Shown here: piece after piece, positions 12,407 through 25,359 of the stretch
Layout of the letters: every line of letters starts with the position of its first letter
Numbering within the stretch: the stretch's first letter is position 1
Translations under genes and position numbers: made by a program
NCBI GenBank assembly: GCA_003833135.1
Contig: QZLH01000132.1
Location: forward strand, 25,487 to 89,486
Direction: 5' to 3'
Source: Oehlia diaphana
Lineage: Eukaryota > Glomeromycota > Glomeromycetes > Glomerales > Glomeraceae
Length of the DNA: 64,000 bases
Notes under the pieces: model-generated
Told to the model about the DNA's origin: nothing
Databases searched by the model: none
Seen by the model: the letters and a program-made list of their open reading frames with translations, nothing else

Positions 12407-14293
12407 TTACATAGAATTGCTACGATCATATATTGTATTATTATATGATGATGAATTATTATAATTATATGATGATGATGATATGTTATTATTGTCCTGT
12501 GATGGTAATCTTCTTATAGGATTATTATAATAAATATTATTATTATTATAATTTTCCATATAAATTTGAGGTTCATTCATAGTTTCTTCTTGTTGTATAG
12601 ATTCATCATCATAAGCAGTTCCAAATTTACCACCATGTTCAGTTAAAATTGCTTGATCATTATCTAAAGTTTGTTGACTAGAAACTTCACTTTTGTTTTG
12701 ACCTTGTTTCCAACTTTGTTGTAAAGGTGAAGGTGAAGGTGAAGATCGTTGATTTCTATTAAGAACAGCAAATGTTGAAGATGGTGATGGCATAGGAGTT
12801 AATAATACATTTGGTGATAAAGGTGGAGTTGTAGAATATGGTCTATAATTTGGATTAATATATGCATGTTCAATCTTAATATTTTGACTTGTTTCAACTC
12901 TTATTTGAGCATCAAAATCCGGTCCTAATATTTCTGCCACACTTATACTACTATCTGTTTTTATTACATCAAATGGTGTAGAAATGATTCTTTGTTTTGG
13001 TGTAAGTGAAAAATCCGGATTAAAAATTGATATTAAGCAAATATATAATATAAATTCCCCAAAATTTGCGTTAGCAATTAATAAATCACTTATAAAATCT
13101 TTCGTAATTAAAAATGATGTTAACATTCCATCTATACTAATTATTATATAACTTATTGACCATATAAAAAGTGATATATTAAACCATAAATTTAAATCTT
13201 GAAAATATTCTAATTTTCCACTATTTTGTAATATAGGTCTAGTATTTAAATTTAATAATTTTCTAATACTAAAATGTACTCTTAATCCTCCAATAAAACA
13301 TAATATTAATGCTATTCCACTAGCTGAAAGTCGTGGAACATTTTCCTTGTATTTAGGATTTTCAAATAAAGCATCGAAAAGGTAAACAATAATTGGGAAA
13401 CTAAAAGAAAGAAAGAAAATATTATATATACAATATTAGATCCAAAATTTTCGGTTCAAAAATCAAAAAATAAATAAATAAATAAAATTAATTTACATTG
13501 GTAATATTAAGATGGCCAATACTAGACATGTCCAATATTCCCATACTCCAGTATATTGTTTCCTAGATGTTTGTTCCATGATATAATTCCAAAATATTTG
13601 CGATATAAATAAGCTCGTTCTAAGAATAATATAAATAAATATTAATATGATGGCGCAGTAACCCTAAATATTTGTCGCACCAAAATCTTTAACTTAGATT
13701 ATCCGTTAAATTTGTGACACGGAAAAGACCAATTGACAAATGAAAAAATTATATTTTTATTAACTACTTACATGGTGAAACTTAATGAAATTGAATCTAG
13801 GTAATGCGATATATTATATAGCCGTAAATTATTAAGAACCCAATCTGATTCCGGTTTTTCGATTATTATTGGTTCGGTAAGGTATCCTTCATTAATTTTA
13901 ATAGAATACAATATAATATCATGTACAAAACGAACAATTAAAGCTAGTAAGAATGCAAAGGTGAACAGAGAACGAGGTTCAAGTCGAATTAAACGTAGAA
14001 AAGAAACAGGTTCCCAACGATTTGACTGACATGTTCGAATGATCATCCTAAAAAAAAATTAAAAAAAAACCATGAATTTGTGACTTACAAATTTTTTTTT
14101 TTTGATTTTTTTTAAAAATAAAAATGAAAATTTGATAGCTTACCAAACTAAAATGAATGGAATATAACATATTCTTGCTATTATAATAAAAGTGAACAAA
14201 TAAATTTAGTAAATTTTAATTAAATTATAATTTTCTTTTTTATATTAAAGAATGGATCATACCAAGATAACTTGTGTCGCTAAAGGTTGGCAT
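12407..14293 (-). CDS. Predicted seven-helix membrane protein with Ser/Pro/Asn-rich C-tail
   Basis: Five exons (14263-14293, 14144-14177, 13772-14047, 13497-13619, 12407-13400) join without phase conflict into about 485 residues. Hydrophobic segments fall near residues 11-25, 47-69, 103-123, 140-160, 177-195, 222-243 and 255-285, for example LFTFAFLLALIVRFV, WTCLVLAILILPIF, LWFNISLFIWSISYIIISI and FGEFILYICLISIF. The remaining 200 residues form a hydrophilic tail with SPSPSPLQQ, Pro/Ser runs and Asn/Tyr/Ser repeats, as seen in regulated receptor tails. The topology suggests a receptor-like protein, but I do not recognise a family signature, and it lacks the FCxFQG motif of the two receptors at 35-38 kb. 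The start ATG at 14293 is chosen because its short exon joins in phase and leads into the first helix. Function unknown. Confidence 0.72.
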
Positions 14294-15016
14294 TTTTTCA
14301 CCCTCAAGGTGGCATGAAAATAATGAATAACTTTTGTGTGATAATCCAAAATACAGTTGTTAATTTATAAAGATGAAAGAGTACGAAAACTGATTTTTTT
14401 TTTTTTTAGGGCACAAAGTTCAAAAAAAAAAACCAATTTTAATAGCTCAAAACTCAACGTCAAAAAGGACGGCGAATTAAAGAAAGAAAGAAAAAATTTT
14501 AATTTTGAGGATTTTATATAAAAAAAAAAATTAAGTCCTACCACAAGACCATAATAGTATTAAGCATGTTAATGTAGAATGATAATCGAATAAACCCTTA
14601 CAAAAAAAATTTTTTTTTTTTTTTTATTTCTTAAATAGTATTGAATTGATGTTAATGTAACCTAATAAAAAAAACAAACAAAAAAATCATGAAGTTGTTA
14701 TAAAATTATCATGAGAATTCGAAACTCTTTATTATTAGTTATATCCATTTAAAGTATTACATTCTTTTTGGAAACAATCATAAAAATAATAATAATAAAT
14801 GTTTAATAGAATTATAATCTTATTTAAGTCTCTTCTTTTAAATATATAAATTAGAAATTCGAACCAAATGATATATTTATAATCTATTTTTGTGTTTTAC
14901 ATTACAGAGTACAACATCAAACACATGCATATACTGTACGGCAGATTAATTATTTCTTAAATTTGTGATTATAAAAAAAAATATTGGGCCAAAATCATTA
15001 CCTATTTAGTTTATCA
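14294..15016. other. Intergenic, nothing recognised
   Basis: AT-rich spacer between two minus-strand genes, with homopolymers near 14397-14406 and 14610-14625. It should hold the promoter of the 7TM gene. No clear motif. Confidence 0.5.
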
Positions 15017-15651
15017 TTATTTATTGGGTGCAGAATATCCGAGACCAAGTTCGGGATATTGTAAAGGAATTTTATCCACATATTCCGGAAGCTTGGATAA
15101 ATCCAAAGGAACAGGCTTTCCCATCCATGCGCTTCTGTCACTATGATCTAATACTTCATACTGAGTTAAAGGATGAATAAGTATCGAATGTACCCCATGA
15201 TGAAGAGCAAACCATGAATAAACTCTAGAGAAATGTTCTTTAGGACACCACACTTCATAAGATCCCTACGAAAATTTAGAATTAGGTTATTAAATTTAAG
15301 TAAATAATAAATAATTTTTTAAAAGGTAAACAAACATACGATTGAGTGAGGTCCCCTTGGTGAATCGTTATAAGTATCTAAAGGAACGGGATGAAAAAAT
15401 CCTTTCTCGATTAGTTTAAATATCTTTTCCCGTAAAGCAAGAGCTGATGCACGATTTTGTTTATTGTCCTAAATAAAAATTTATTTATTTATTTATTATC
15501 TTGCATATATATTTTTTATTTTTTATACATCTTGTAATAAAATAAATACCTGTAGAAAATAAACATGGAAATGATATTCTTTTATTTCTTCAGCTTCTGC
15601 TTTTGAAAGCAAGTTATCATCTTCCTCTTTATTAAAATTATCAATCAACAT
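15017..15651 (-). CDS. DOPA 4,5-dioxygenase family protein
   Basis: Small non-heme iron ring-cleaving dioxygenase of the DOPA-dioxygenase family (PF08883), which extradiol-cleaves catechols such as DOPA in fungi and bacteria. Exons 15550-15651, 15340-15468 and 15017-15265 are each whole codons and give 159 residues, normal for the family. Motifs: EYHFHVYF near residues 25-32 (two likely metal-binding His), SPRGPHSIGSYEVWCP across the exon 2/3 junction, then WFALHHGVHSILIHPLT and a C-terminal AWMGKPVPLDL and LPLQYPELG-like end (here IPLQYPELG). No signal peptide, so probably cytosolic. No neighbouring pigment pathway gene is present, so the substrate cannot be inferred. The start at 15651 is the only in-frame Met upstream of the HFH motif. 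Confidence 0.92.
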
Positions 15652-16036
15652 GATATTAGTAATGAGTAGAAGGGGGGGGAGGAAAGGTGGGAAATTTATT
15701 TACTTGACAGACTTACAGTATTTGACAAACGATAAAAACACTATTCCTAATTATTTCAATTTCCGGTTTGAATTTATCACATCAATCACCTCGTTACACA
15801 TGTATAAAAAAAATTAATATTGTATCATAGAAACTAAATGATTGGTTAGTCTGAATTTAAATATAAATATTTATTATTTGAAATAAGGGGTAACGCCTTT
15901 AGCGTATTAGAAATCGAAATCGATCTAAACTGAAAACGTTAAATCAATGAATTGCCAGGATAAATTATAATTATTGTGTGTAATGCAATTTAACTATTAT
16001 ATTATTTATGTAAAATAAGTATATTCGATTATTGAC

Positions 16037-16697
16037 TTATTGTCCATTTTTTGTACGTAACCATTCTTCTCTCAATTTATGATATGTTCTTTTCATACCA
16101 TACGTAGAAATCCTTATCTGAGAATCAGTACGATCACTAAATGTTAAAAAAATATTGTTAATATAATTTTAATAAATCAATAAAAAAAAAAAATTATAAA
16201 AACTTACCTAGAATAAATTGTTAATGTTCCTCTACCAAACATTAATTGAAAACAACTCCTGTGAAGTTGCAAATCAGTTATTAGTCGAACGTCCTAAACG
16301 AAGAAGAATTAGAAGAATTAGAAGAATTAGAAGAATAGAAGAATTTCATTAATTGAAACTTGAAATGCATCATATTAATTATAATTAACGCATATGGATA
16401 CCACATACTCACCAAAGTTGATTCTGTTGAACCGCAGCATCCTCTAACATAATCAATTCTTTTATTTGTTATTCTCCATTTAACTACGAAATAATTTAAA
16501 TCAATACTGTCATTTTAACTAACTGAACACAAAATAATTACCTGAACTGCAACATAATGGAGAACATATTCCCATAGGCCATGTCGTTCCTTTCCAAATA
16601 ATAATCTGTGAAAAAAAAACGATGGTAGAAATTTTTATTATGAGCAAAAAAATTTCTTGTAAAATTACAACTAAATTACCTCTCCGTTTTGTAACAT
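16037..16697 (-). CDS. Small Cys-rich PH-like protein (112 aa)
   Basis: Five tiny exons (16680-16697, 16542-16605, 16413-16483, 16208-16293, 16037-16136) join perfectly in phase to a 112-residue protein, which is strong evidence that it is real. It starts MLQNGEIIIWKG, then a cysteine cluster (CSPLCC), WRITNKRIDYVRGCCGS, LITDLQLHRS, RGTLTIYSSD and a basic C-terminal helix YHKLREEWLRTKNG. The order of beta-strand-like segments with W+ITN+RI, a helix-forming end and no other domain resembles the short bacterial-type PH domain (bPH2), which is a tentative comparison. Its 5' end is head-to-head with the Argonaute gene, with 716 bases between the start codons. An AAGAATTAG microsatellite lies in the third intron (16303-16343). 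Function unknown. Confidence 0.75.
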
Positions 16698-17413
16698 TTT
16701 CAATCTTAAAAAAAAATTTCTTTTTTTTTTTAAAAAAAATAATAATAATAAATGAATAAAAAAATTCAAAATTTCCAAGAATCACAGGTATTTATTACAA
16801 TCCCCTTTTCCGTTGATCGTCCGTTTGAAAGTTATTGTCGGAACCGCCCAAAGATATTCTTATTTTTTAATATTTGTATATCAAATGATCTTTATGAAAT
16901 CGGCTGTTTATAATATTTTTTTTTCTATTCTTGGGTAATTATCACATGAATAAAATTTTAATAAATTATAGAAACATTATATTGTCATTATAGCTTATTT
17001 TTGTCGCTCGCGTTGATACTCGCTTTGGAAAAATTTGTCTCAAATTTTAATCGCACTAAAAAAAAATGTATATATGCATATAATTATTTAGCTTTATCAT
17101 TTTACTTAGTTAAATGAGTAGTTCAATGAGTAGGTTCAATGTTTTAAAATCCACGTGGAATTATTCATGTTTCTTATTCATGCTTAAACGTATAATTAAT
17201 CATATTTTTGTAACTTACGAGCTTGCTTAGCTTAATTTTAGCTCACTAAAATTGGGGACATAAAATGGGTTCCTTTTCCTTTTTTCTTTATTTTTTCAAT
17301 TCTATTTTTTTTTTAAAAAAAAATAAAATTCATCTATTTCCATATATCATTACAACTTTATCAATTCATATATCATACAATTTTTATCAATTTAACTTCA
17401 TCAAAACTATAAT

Positions 17414-20400
17414 ATGGAAACTATTTCAAAGACTCCTTCTGAACTTACCGAATTTGTTTTACGCCCCAATTTGGGTACTTCGGGTAGACATATTCGTGTT
17501 CGTTCTAATTTCTTCGAAATTACAAGTCTTCCTGACATGGAAATTATTCATTATGATGTTACTATTACTCCGGATGTACCTCCAATTTTGAATAGAAAGA
17601 TTTTTGCAGAGTTTGAAAAACTCAATCTTTCTGGAGCTTTAGGAAATGTTCGATGTGTTTTCGATGGTAAATTTTTTAAAATTAAATTTTGTGTAATCAT
17701 AAACGTATACATGTTTTTAACGTTACATTTTAATAGGACGTAAGAATATATTTGCATCTCGACAATTGCCCATTAAAGATTCTCAAGTATTTAAAGTAAT
17801 ATCTTTAAATTTATTTCGGATTTTCTTGAATAAAATTTCATCAATCATGATTTACTAATTTTTTTTAATTAGGTATCTCTCCCGAATAATCAAAATACTT
17901 CTGGCAAGCCATTTCCAAAATGTTTTGAACTTAAGGTGAAGAAAGTTGGTAAGATTAATTATGAGGAACTTGTATTATTTCTCGGAGGAAAGAGACAATT
18001 GACTCCTAATTGTTTAACCGGTTCGTTTCATTTACTTCTTTACGATTTACTGCGCCCTTATTATTTTGATTACTGATTAGATTTCTTAAAATTATTATGA
18101 TATAGCTATTATGGCTCTTGACGTTATTATTCACCATCAACCATCTATGGATTATGTGACGGTTGGTCATTCTTTTTTTACGCCACGAGATTCTCGACCT
18201 ATTTCTGGAGGCGCAGAAATTTGGCAAGGGTATTACCAATCAGCGCGTCCCACTCAAGGTGAATTTTTAATAATTCGTATATTGTTTAAATCTTGAAATT
18301 TTTAATACTAATTTACCCTGTTAGGAAAAATGATGATCAACGTGGATCTGAGTGCTACTGCTTTTTATGAACGTGGTCCTCTTTTGTTAATGATTACAAA
18401 GTTGCTTGGTCGTAGAACACCTGATGACCTCCGCCGTGGAGTACCTGACAAGGATTATCAAAAAATTGAAAGATCCATCAAGAACTTAAAAATCCGTGTT
18501 ACACATCGTGGAGAATTAGTATCTAAGAAAAGTTTCAAAATCTCTAAATTTACTCCAAGTGGTGCAGATAATACTAAATTTGATAGTAATGGAGTTACTA
18601 TGAGTGTCTCCGAATATTTTCAAAAAACTTATAATAGACGTCTCAAATATTCATTTTTACCTTGCGTTGTTGTTAAAAGAAATATTTATCTTCCAATTGA
18701 AATATGTGAAGTAGTTGAAGTAAGAAAATATTTATTTATTTTTTTTAATATCATTTAATATTGAAAAACTAATATTTGTAAATATAGGGACAACGTCATA
18801 TTCGAAAACTAAGTGAGAAACAGACAGCCGATATGATCAAATTCACTTGTCAACAACCTCATGAACGTGCAAACAAAATAAGACAAGGCCTGGATATATT
18901 AAATTATCGCACTAATGAATACCTTAGACAATTTGGTCTTACAGTTAACAATGACATGGTCGTGGTAAGTAATTTTTATAACACATGAATTAATTTTCAC
19001 ATAAAATAATTAATCAATTTATTTATATTTTAGCTTGAAGCTCGTGTACTTTCTACCCCTACCATTACTTATCATCCATCCTCACGTGATTTTACATTTC
19101 AACCACGCGAAGGATCTTGGAATTTGAGAGATAAAAAAGTTGCTGTTGGTGCCACTCTTGGTTCTTGGGCGGTAGTTTGTTTTGGATCAGAACGTGATTC
19201 CCCACCCCAAATGATTCAAGCATTTATCAGACAACTTGTTATTACATGTTCTGATACTGGAATGGTACGTAAATATTTGAATTTTTATTGTAATTAAATA
19301 CTAATTTAAAAAATTACTTTCATTATAGGATGTTCCAAATAAGACACCACCTATAATTCATGCGAGCCCACAAGGGGACATTGAGAATATTCTTAAGCAA
19401 GCTTGGCTTCGCGCCGGAAATATCTCTAAAGCTCAACCCCAATTGATCTTATGTATCCTTCCCAACATTGGAGTTCCGCTTTACGCGCAAATTAAACGTG
19501 TAGCTGATACAGTCATTGGAGTTGCAAGTCAATGTTGTCAAAACAAACACATGATACAGGCAAAAAAGCAGTATTGTGCAAATATCTGTTTAAAAATAAA
19601 CGTAAAATTAGGAGGAATGAATTCTTTTATCTCTCCATCTCAAGTTCCTTTCATTACTGATCGTCCAACCATTCTTATGGGAGCAGATGTTTCTCATCCA
19701 GGACCCGGTAATTATTTTTGTAAAGGATTAAAGAACTTATTTACAATAATTAAATTATCTAATATATTTCTATCTCCGTCGATTAGGTGATTTAAATCTT
19801 CCGTCTATCGCTGCATTATGTGGTTCTATGGATTCTAGAGCTTCAAGATATTCTGCTTCTATCCGAGTTCAGTCCGGTCGTACTGATATTATTGCTGACT
19901 TGGGTAATATGGCAAAGGAATTATTAAAAACTTTTTATCAATCTTGTGGTAGAAAACCTGAACGAATTCTTTTTTACCGTGATGGTGTTTCCGAGGGTCA
20001 ATTCTCTCAAGTTCTAAGAGGAGAGGTTGACGCTTTAAGAGGTAATTATAAGAAAAATCAATCCTGTATTATATATTCATTTCGTGTTCATTAATTGTTT
20101 ATTATCTTATTATATAAATAGCCGCTTGCGCATCTCTTGAACCTGGTTATAGACCAACCATCACATTTGTCATTGTTCAGAAACGTCACCACACTATTTT
20201 CTTCCCCTTAGATAAACGCGACGCTGATCGTACTGGCAATTGTCTACCTGGGACCGTAATAGAATCAACAATTACCCATCCTTTTGAATTTGATTTTTGT
20301 AAGCTTATCTATAAAGATATATTATCTACTCCTTAAGTCTTTCAATGCTTAATTTTTTTTTAAAAAAAATGCAACTATCATAGATTTGCAAAGTCATCCC

Positions 20401-20921
20401 GGACTACAAGGAACTTCTCGTTCAACTCATTATCATGTATTGTACGATGAAAATTCATTCTCCTCAGATGGGTATGAATCAAATTATATTATATATTGAA
20501 TAATTATATTTTATTTCTTTCAATATTGATTTTTTTTTCTGATTTTTTTTTAGAATCCAACAGTTATCTAATAACCTTTGCTATATTTACGCGCGTTGTA
20601 CCAGGGCAGTTTCTATTGTAAATATTTATTCAATAATCTGGGTAAAATACTTTGTAATTTTTCGTTAAATTTTCCCACTTTTTGATTTAGGTACCTCCTG
20701 TTTATTATGCACATATCGTGTGTCGACGTGCTAGATTTCATTCTCATGGAGACGATATTGAAATTTCTGAAGGAAGCACTGGAATGACATCAACTTTCGG
20801 TGTGGTTAAACCGGAATTGCAACGGGTACGCTTTAAATATTTCACTTTATATTTCTATTTTATAATACTAATATAATAAAATTTCACCCCCTTTTTTTAA
20901 AAGGTCATGTATTATATGTAA
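17414..20921 (+). CDS. Argonaute protein, complete, with Asp at the glutamate-finger position
   Basis: Small-RNA-guided effector of RNA silencing. Fourteen exons (17414-17666, 17737-17795, 17873-18020, 18106-18258, 18325-18719, 18788-18964, 19034-19264, 19329-19707, 19787-20041, 20122-20298, 20384-20471, 20554-20617, 20691-20825, 20904-20921) join in phase to 843 residues, full family length. Order: N domain ([23 protein letters not shown]), linker L1 ([14 protein letters not shown]), PAZ (about 225-340), linker 2, Mid ([20 protein letters not shown], with the Tyr, Lys, Gln and second Lys of the 5'-phosphate pocket kept) and PIWI. PIWI catalytic residues: D592 in GADVSHP, D664 in [10 protein letters not shown] and H801 in YYAHI. 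The fourth position, Glu in human AGO2 (E637), is Asp here (D632 in [12 protein letters not shown]) at the same 40-residue spacing. Slicing ability is therefore uncertain. Expected in cytoplasm or nucleus. Confidence 0.95.
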
Positions 20922-21653
20922 ATAAGTTGACCTACTGTAGCGAATTTTGGAAACAATTCTTTTGTAATTAAAGCACGCATATTTTCTTAGCTTGTAGACG
21001 TAAAAATATTTTTGTATAATTTTATGTATATAATAGAACTTTTTGTAAAATAAATTGCACTATTGTAACGACGTGAAATTTTGTTTAACTGTTAAGCCAA
21101 TGTGCATTTGGATCAGTTGAAATAATCAAATTCGGTAAGAGCTGAAGATCTGGAAATTTTATTTAAAACCTTATCATATTTATTTTTCTCAGGCAGTAAT
21201 AGAGAATTCAAAGTTTCTTAATGGCTACTTTCTTTGGTGCTGCTTGTGTTTTTCCAATATTAAAAGCATATTTAAGAATCTTAAGAAAGATCTGTATATA
21301 AAAATTTTTAAGAGATTTATTTTTAAACAAAGACTTTAAATAAAACAAAAGTAAATAAAATTATTATAATAAAAAGTTTTTCCTAATAGTGTATGTACAT
21401 TTTCAACGATTTGTTGTCCATTTCTAAGCAAACTGAATAACTTAATATAATTTTACTGTAAAGACATCATTAAGGTTAAATTATTTAAAAATTATTAAGC
21501 TTTCAAATGTATTTAACCGTATTTAAAGAAAAGATAAAGAAAAAGAATTTAGGGATCAAAAAGTAATATGATAACTAATTCGTCTCTTTACATGTCACAA
21601 TTTAACAATTTAATAGGACGAGAAAAATTACCATCTGTTAATTAAACAACATC
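20922..21653. other. Spacer between Argonaute and the Crt10-like gene
   Basis: AT-rich. It should contain the Argonaute 3' UTR and the promoter of the next gene on the same strand. No repeat or RNA gene recognised. Confidence 0.5.
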
Positions 21654-24600
21654 ATGGAAGATAATTATTATGAATTGGAGGTAGAATAATTATATTGAGA
21701 TTATTTATTATTTTTAAAGATTTTTTACATCAACTAAATCATAATTTTTTTGTTTAGGTGAGACCAGTACTTGAAAATCATCTAATTAGACTTCAAGGAC
21801 TATGTGCACGATGGGTACGAAAAATTTAAAGTGATCCATTTACAAAATATTTATTATTTCATGATTGTAAAATTATGATTAATCTTTTTATTTTATAGCG
21901 GATGAATTTGTTGGCAATTTCTGACATAGATAAGAACATTATGTTCGTTGCTATGAATGATACGATTTTCGTGCATCGATTGAATTTTAATGGTAAACCA
22001 AGTGAACCTTTCAAGAAATTAAGATATTCTACAGAACCTGATTATACAAACAAGGTTTATAATTTTTATTTTATTATTAAGGAATTATTCCGATTTTTTT
22101 TTTACTTTTTTAATATTTATTTTATACATTTATAGAGTCATACAATCAATGCCATTAAGGTTGGTAAGATTGGTAATGAAGAAGTACTTGTTAGCGTTGA
22201 TGAAGCAGGTGATATCCGTATATGGTTTACGTCTAATCTTGATAAGAATCCAATACAATTTAGGTAAATTTATAAAAATTTATCTGATTTTTTTTTATTT
22301 TTATCCTTTTTAACAAGAGACATGTTAATATATATATATAATAAATATATATATAAATTTTTAAAAAATCATTCATATAATATAGTAATAATGAATCAAC
22401 ATGGGGTATAGCATTACATGGTCCAAAACGTTTATTAGCAGTGAGCTCCAATTCACATGAAATTACAATCTTTAATTTAAAAGAAAGTGGAAAGTTTTTC
22501 AACGAATTTGATGATGATGATGATAATTTAGAAAGTTCTGGTGAAGAATCACAAACACCAAGAACTTATGCTTCAGTATTGACAAAGATTTCAGAAAGTG
22601 ACGCACTTGGTGAGAAAGCAATATCTGTACTTCGAGGTCATGAACACAATATTCCCAATATATGTTTTAGTGCGTGCGGCCGGTTTTTGGTTTCATGTAG
22701 TATCGATTCTACATGTCGAGTTTGGAATATTAAAACGGGGGAATTAATGCAAAAGAAAATATTAACAGGAGATTGGTCTGATTTGAATGATAATGATGAG
22801 TGGTATGGACTTTTTTAAAAAAATTAGTTATTTGAAATATAAAAAAAAATTCGATAATTAAATAAAAAAAAAATTAATATAAAGTATCTTGGATTTTTAT
22901 CTTGATTTCTTTTTTATAGGGGCTGGACAGCAAATTTTGTTCCTAAATCTGCTTTCAAAACTGTTTCTTCTAATTGTGAAGAGCTTCAACATCTGATTTC
23001 AAATCCGGAGAGCATTCCGTCGTCTCCTCGGTCTGTTGAGACAATGGATTCACTTAATCTTTATCGTCAGAATTTAAGACGTAACTTGTCTGGACAAAGA
23101 CCGAATGTACGAGCTCCAGAGGATTTATATAGGATTATTATTAGTAGAAATTTAAGAATTAGAAACAGAGAATATGAGGATGGTTATATAGAAAATGGGG
23201 CTCATTCTGAATCAGGTACAGAAGAGGAATCAACCGATGATGCTTCAGAATTAGAATCAAACGAAGGTGATTCAGAGTTGGAATTGAGTGATGATGATAC
23301 AGAAGTGGGATCGAATAACAATGACCAACATGAATATAACGAGCATTCTCTTAATCGTGAACGCTTAACAGAAATTGAAGGGAGTGCCACTCCAGCTTAT
23401 TATGATCGTGCTGAATCAGCAACTCCCGTTGTGGAGAATTATACGGAAAATAACCCAGATTATAGATGGTCAGTTGGACACGAATTAAATATTTTAAATA
23501 ATAATCATGAACAAAATGAGAATAATTCATCCTCAATACCGGAAAGAGAGAATCACAATGAGGAGAGATCCGAGGAGATAATTGAGGAGAGATCAAGCCA
23601 GCCGACTCAAAGTAATACAAATACTTATGAATCTCCTGCATATCCTTTATATTCTCCAAGGTCATATACCGTTTCAGAGGATTTAACTCCGGTTTCATCG
23701 CATAATACTAGCTTTTCGCCCGAATTATCAGGTAATCTGAATAATGTTTCCCAAAGTAACTTACCAGATTCTTTTACTGGTTCGTCACTTGTATATTATC
23801 ATCAAAATCTTCAATTTTCATCATTTTCACCCATAAATCCGACACATCTTCCAACATCCCCTACTTTTTCTCCTCAATTCTCACCTCAATATGTTCCTAC
23901 TACTTCTACACAAGTTTCACCTTTTTCGCAACATTATTCATCTACTTCTCCACCTACTTCTCCACATAATTCTCCAACATCTCCACATTATACATACTTG
24001 CCAACATCTCCGCAATATTCATCTACTTTTTCTACTTTTTCTACTTTTCCACCATCTTATAATACTTCCCCTCAATATGCGACACAATATTCGTCACATA
24101 ATTCTTCAAATTATTCACCATCATCACCACATTTTTCTCCCATATCGCCTGAACATATTGATCATCCTTCGTGGTTTTCAAACATACATCACTCATACTC
24201 ACCAATTGTTTTGCAACATTCGTCTTCTTCAGTGTCCCCGACTTATTCTCCAGTATCACCGGAATATATTCCAGCGAACCGCGAACTATCTCCGTATCAC
24301 TCGTATATAGAGGAATCTATCGAAGATGTAATAAATGGTTTACGGCAGGAATCGTCATTATCTAGTCCAAATAGTCCAAATATAAGACATGATTCATCGC
24401 CCGAAAGGCATGAAATTGAAATTGAACCGATTTCTCAGTCAGATCACTTGGATTTGCATGATAATGATACCATATGTTCACATGACTCGCTTACGATTGA
24501 TACTCCTTTACCTTCATCATCACGTGAAAGTAGTGTCAATAACATAGATTCCCCATTAAGGACTTCAAATGATTACTATATCCGATCTCATGTTCGTATA

Positions 24601-25359
24601 CAACCGCTTGGCTCATCTCAGTCGGATTGTTGTCCAGATTTAGGATTACCTGATGAACTTGTCCTTTACACAACAAAATATGATTTACTATTGCTTGACC
24701 CTATACTAAACTTGAAAATTTTGCGTACTGAAAAAGACCTAGTACATAGAGTAGATACAAGACGTTATCCAATTCACTTAGATTTTGATCGATTAAATAT
24801 GGTTGAGGTTCGATTAAATTCTCTTCGTTTAAATTGCTCAAAATCAATTATTTTCTATAATAGAAATTAAGACTAACAATAATTATATAAATTGTCTATT
24901 AATAGGTGATCCCAGAACTTTCACTCATGATAGTAGCTAGTCAACAAGGAAAGGTCGCGTTAACTAGACTCATTAGGTATTAAATTAATTAACAATTCTT
25001 AATATATTTTAAAATTAGTTAACTTTTTTTTGTTCGTTTAGAATCGTTTGTGATGATGGGGAGGAAAATTATTATTTACATCCAGAAAAATATCTCCCAA
25101 ACACGATAATGAATACACCATTATTAGGTAAGTAAGAAGAACAATTTATTATTATTATTATTATTAAATTTATTGTCAATCTCTCATCATTATTTCTTAT
25201 ACACAAGGTATGTTCGTTGCTAAACATAATAAACTTCAAGATCCTGCCTTGTTTTATTATCGGTTATATCTAATGTATATTAATGGTACAATGTTTTGTT
25301 ATGAGATACGAAGAAAGAAAGAAACAAACCCTTTGAGAATGGATAATATTTATATATAA
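21654..25359 (+). CDS. Crt10-like WD-repeat protein with RNA polymerase II CTD-like heptad tract
   Basis: Nine exons (21654-21680, 21758-21814, 21899-22054, 22136-22263, 22386-22802, 22920-24807, 24906-24976, 25042-25127, 25208-25359) join in phase to about 993 residues. Beta-propeller features: RPVLENHLIRLQGLCARW, IFVHRLNF, VLVSVDEAGDIRIW, STWGIALHGPKRLLAVSSNS, HEITIFNL, LRGHEHNIPNICFSACGRF and SIDSTCRVWNIKTGEL, and late in the protein MVEVIPELSLMIVASQQGKV. This arrangement fits the fungal Crt10 family (PF08728); yeast Crt10 affects RNR gene expression and works with the Rtt101 cullin. Between the blades sits a long acidic then Ser/Pro/Tyr-rich insert (23150-24560) with near-CTD heptads such as YSPSSPHFSPISPE, YSPVSPE and YLPTSPQ. 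The donor GAG|GTTCGA at 24807 is chosen because it restores the conserved MVE|VIPELSL join. The insert is one 1.9-kb exon, unlike the rest. Confidence 0.85.

Noticed and set aside
23351..24259. Antisense and alternate-frame open frames within the Crt10-like gene
   Set aside because: Shadows of the low-complexity Ser/Pro exon; no splice sites or independent motifs.
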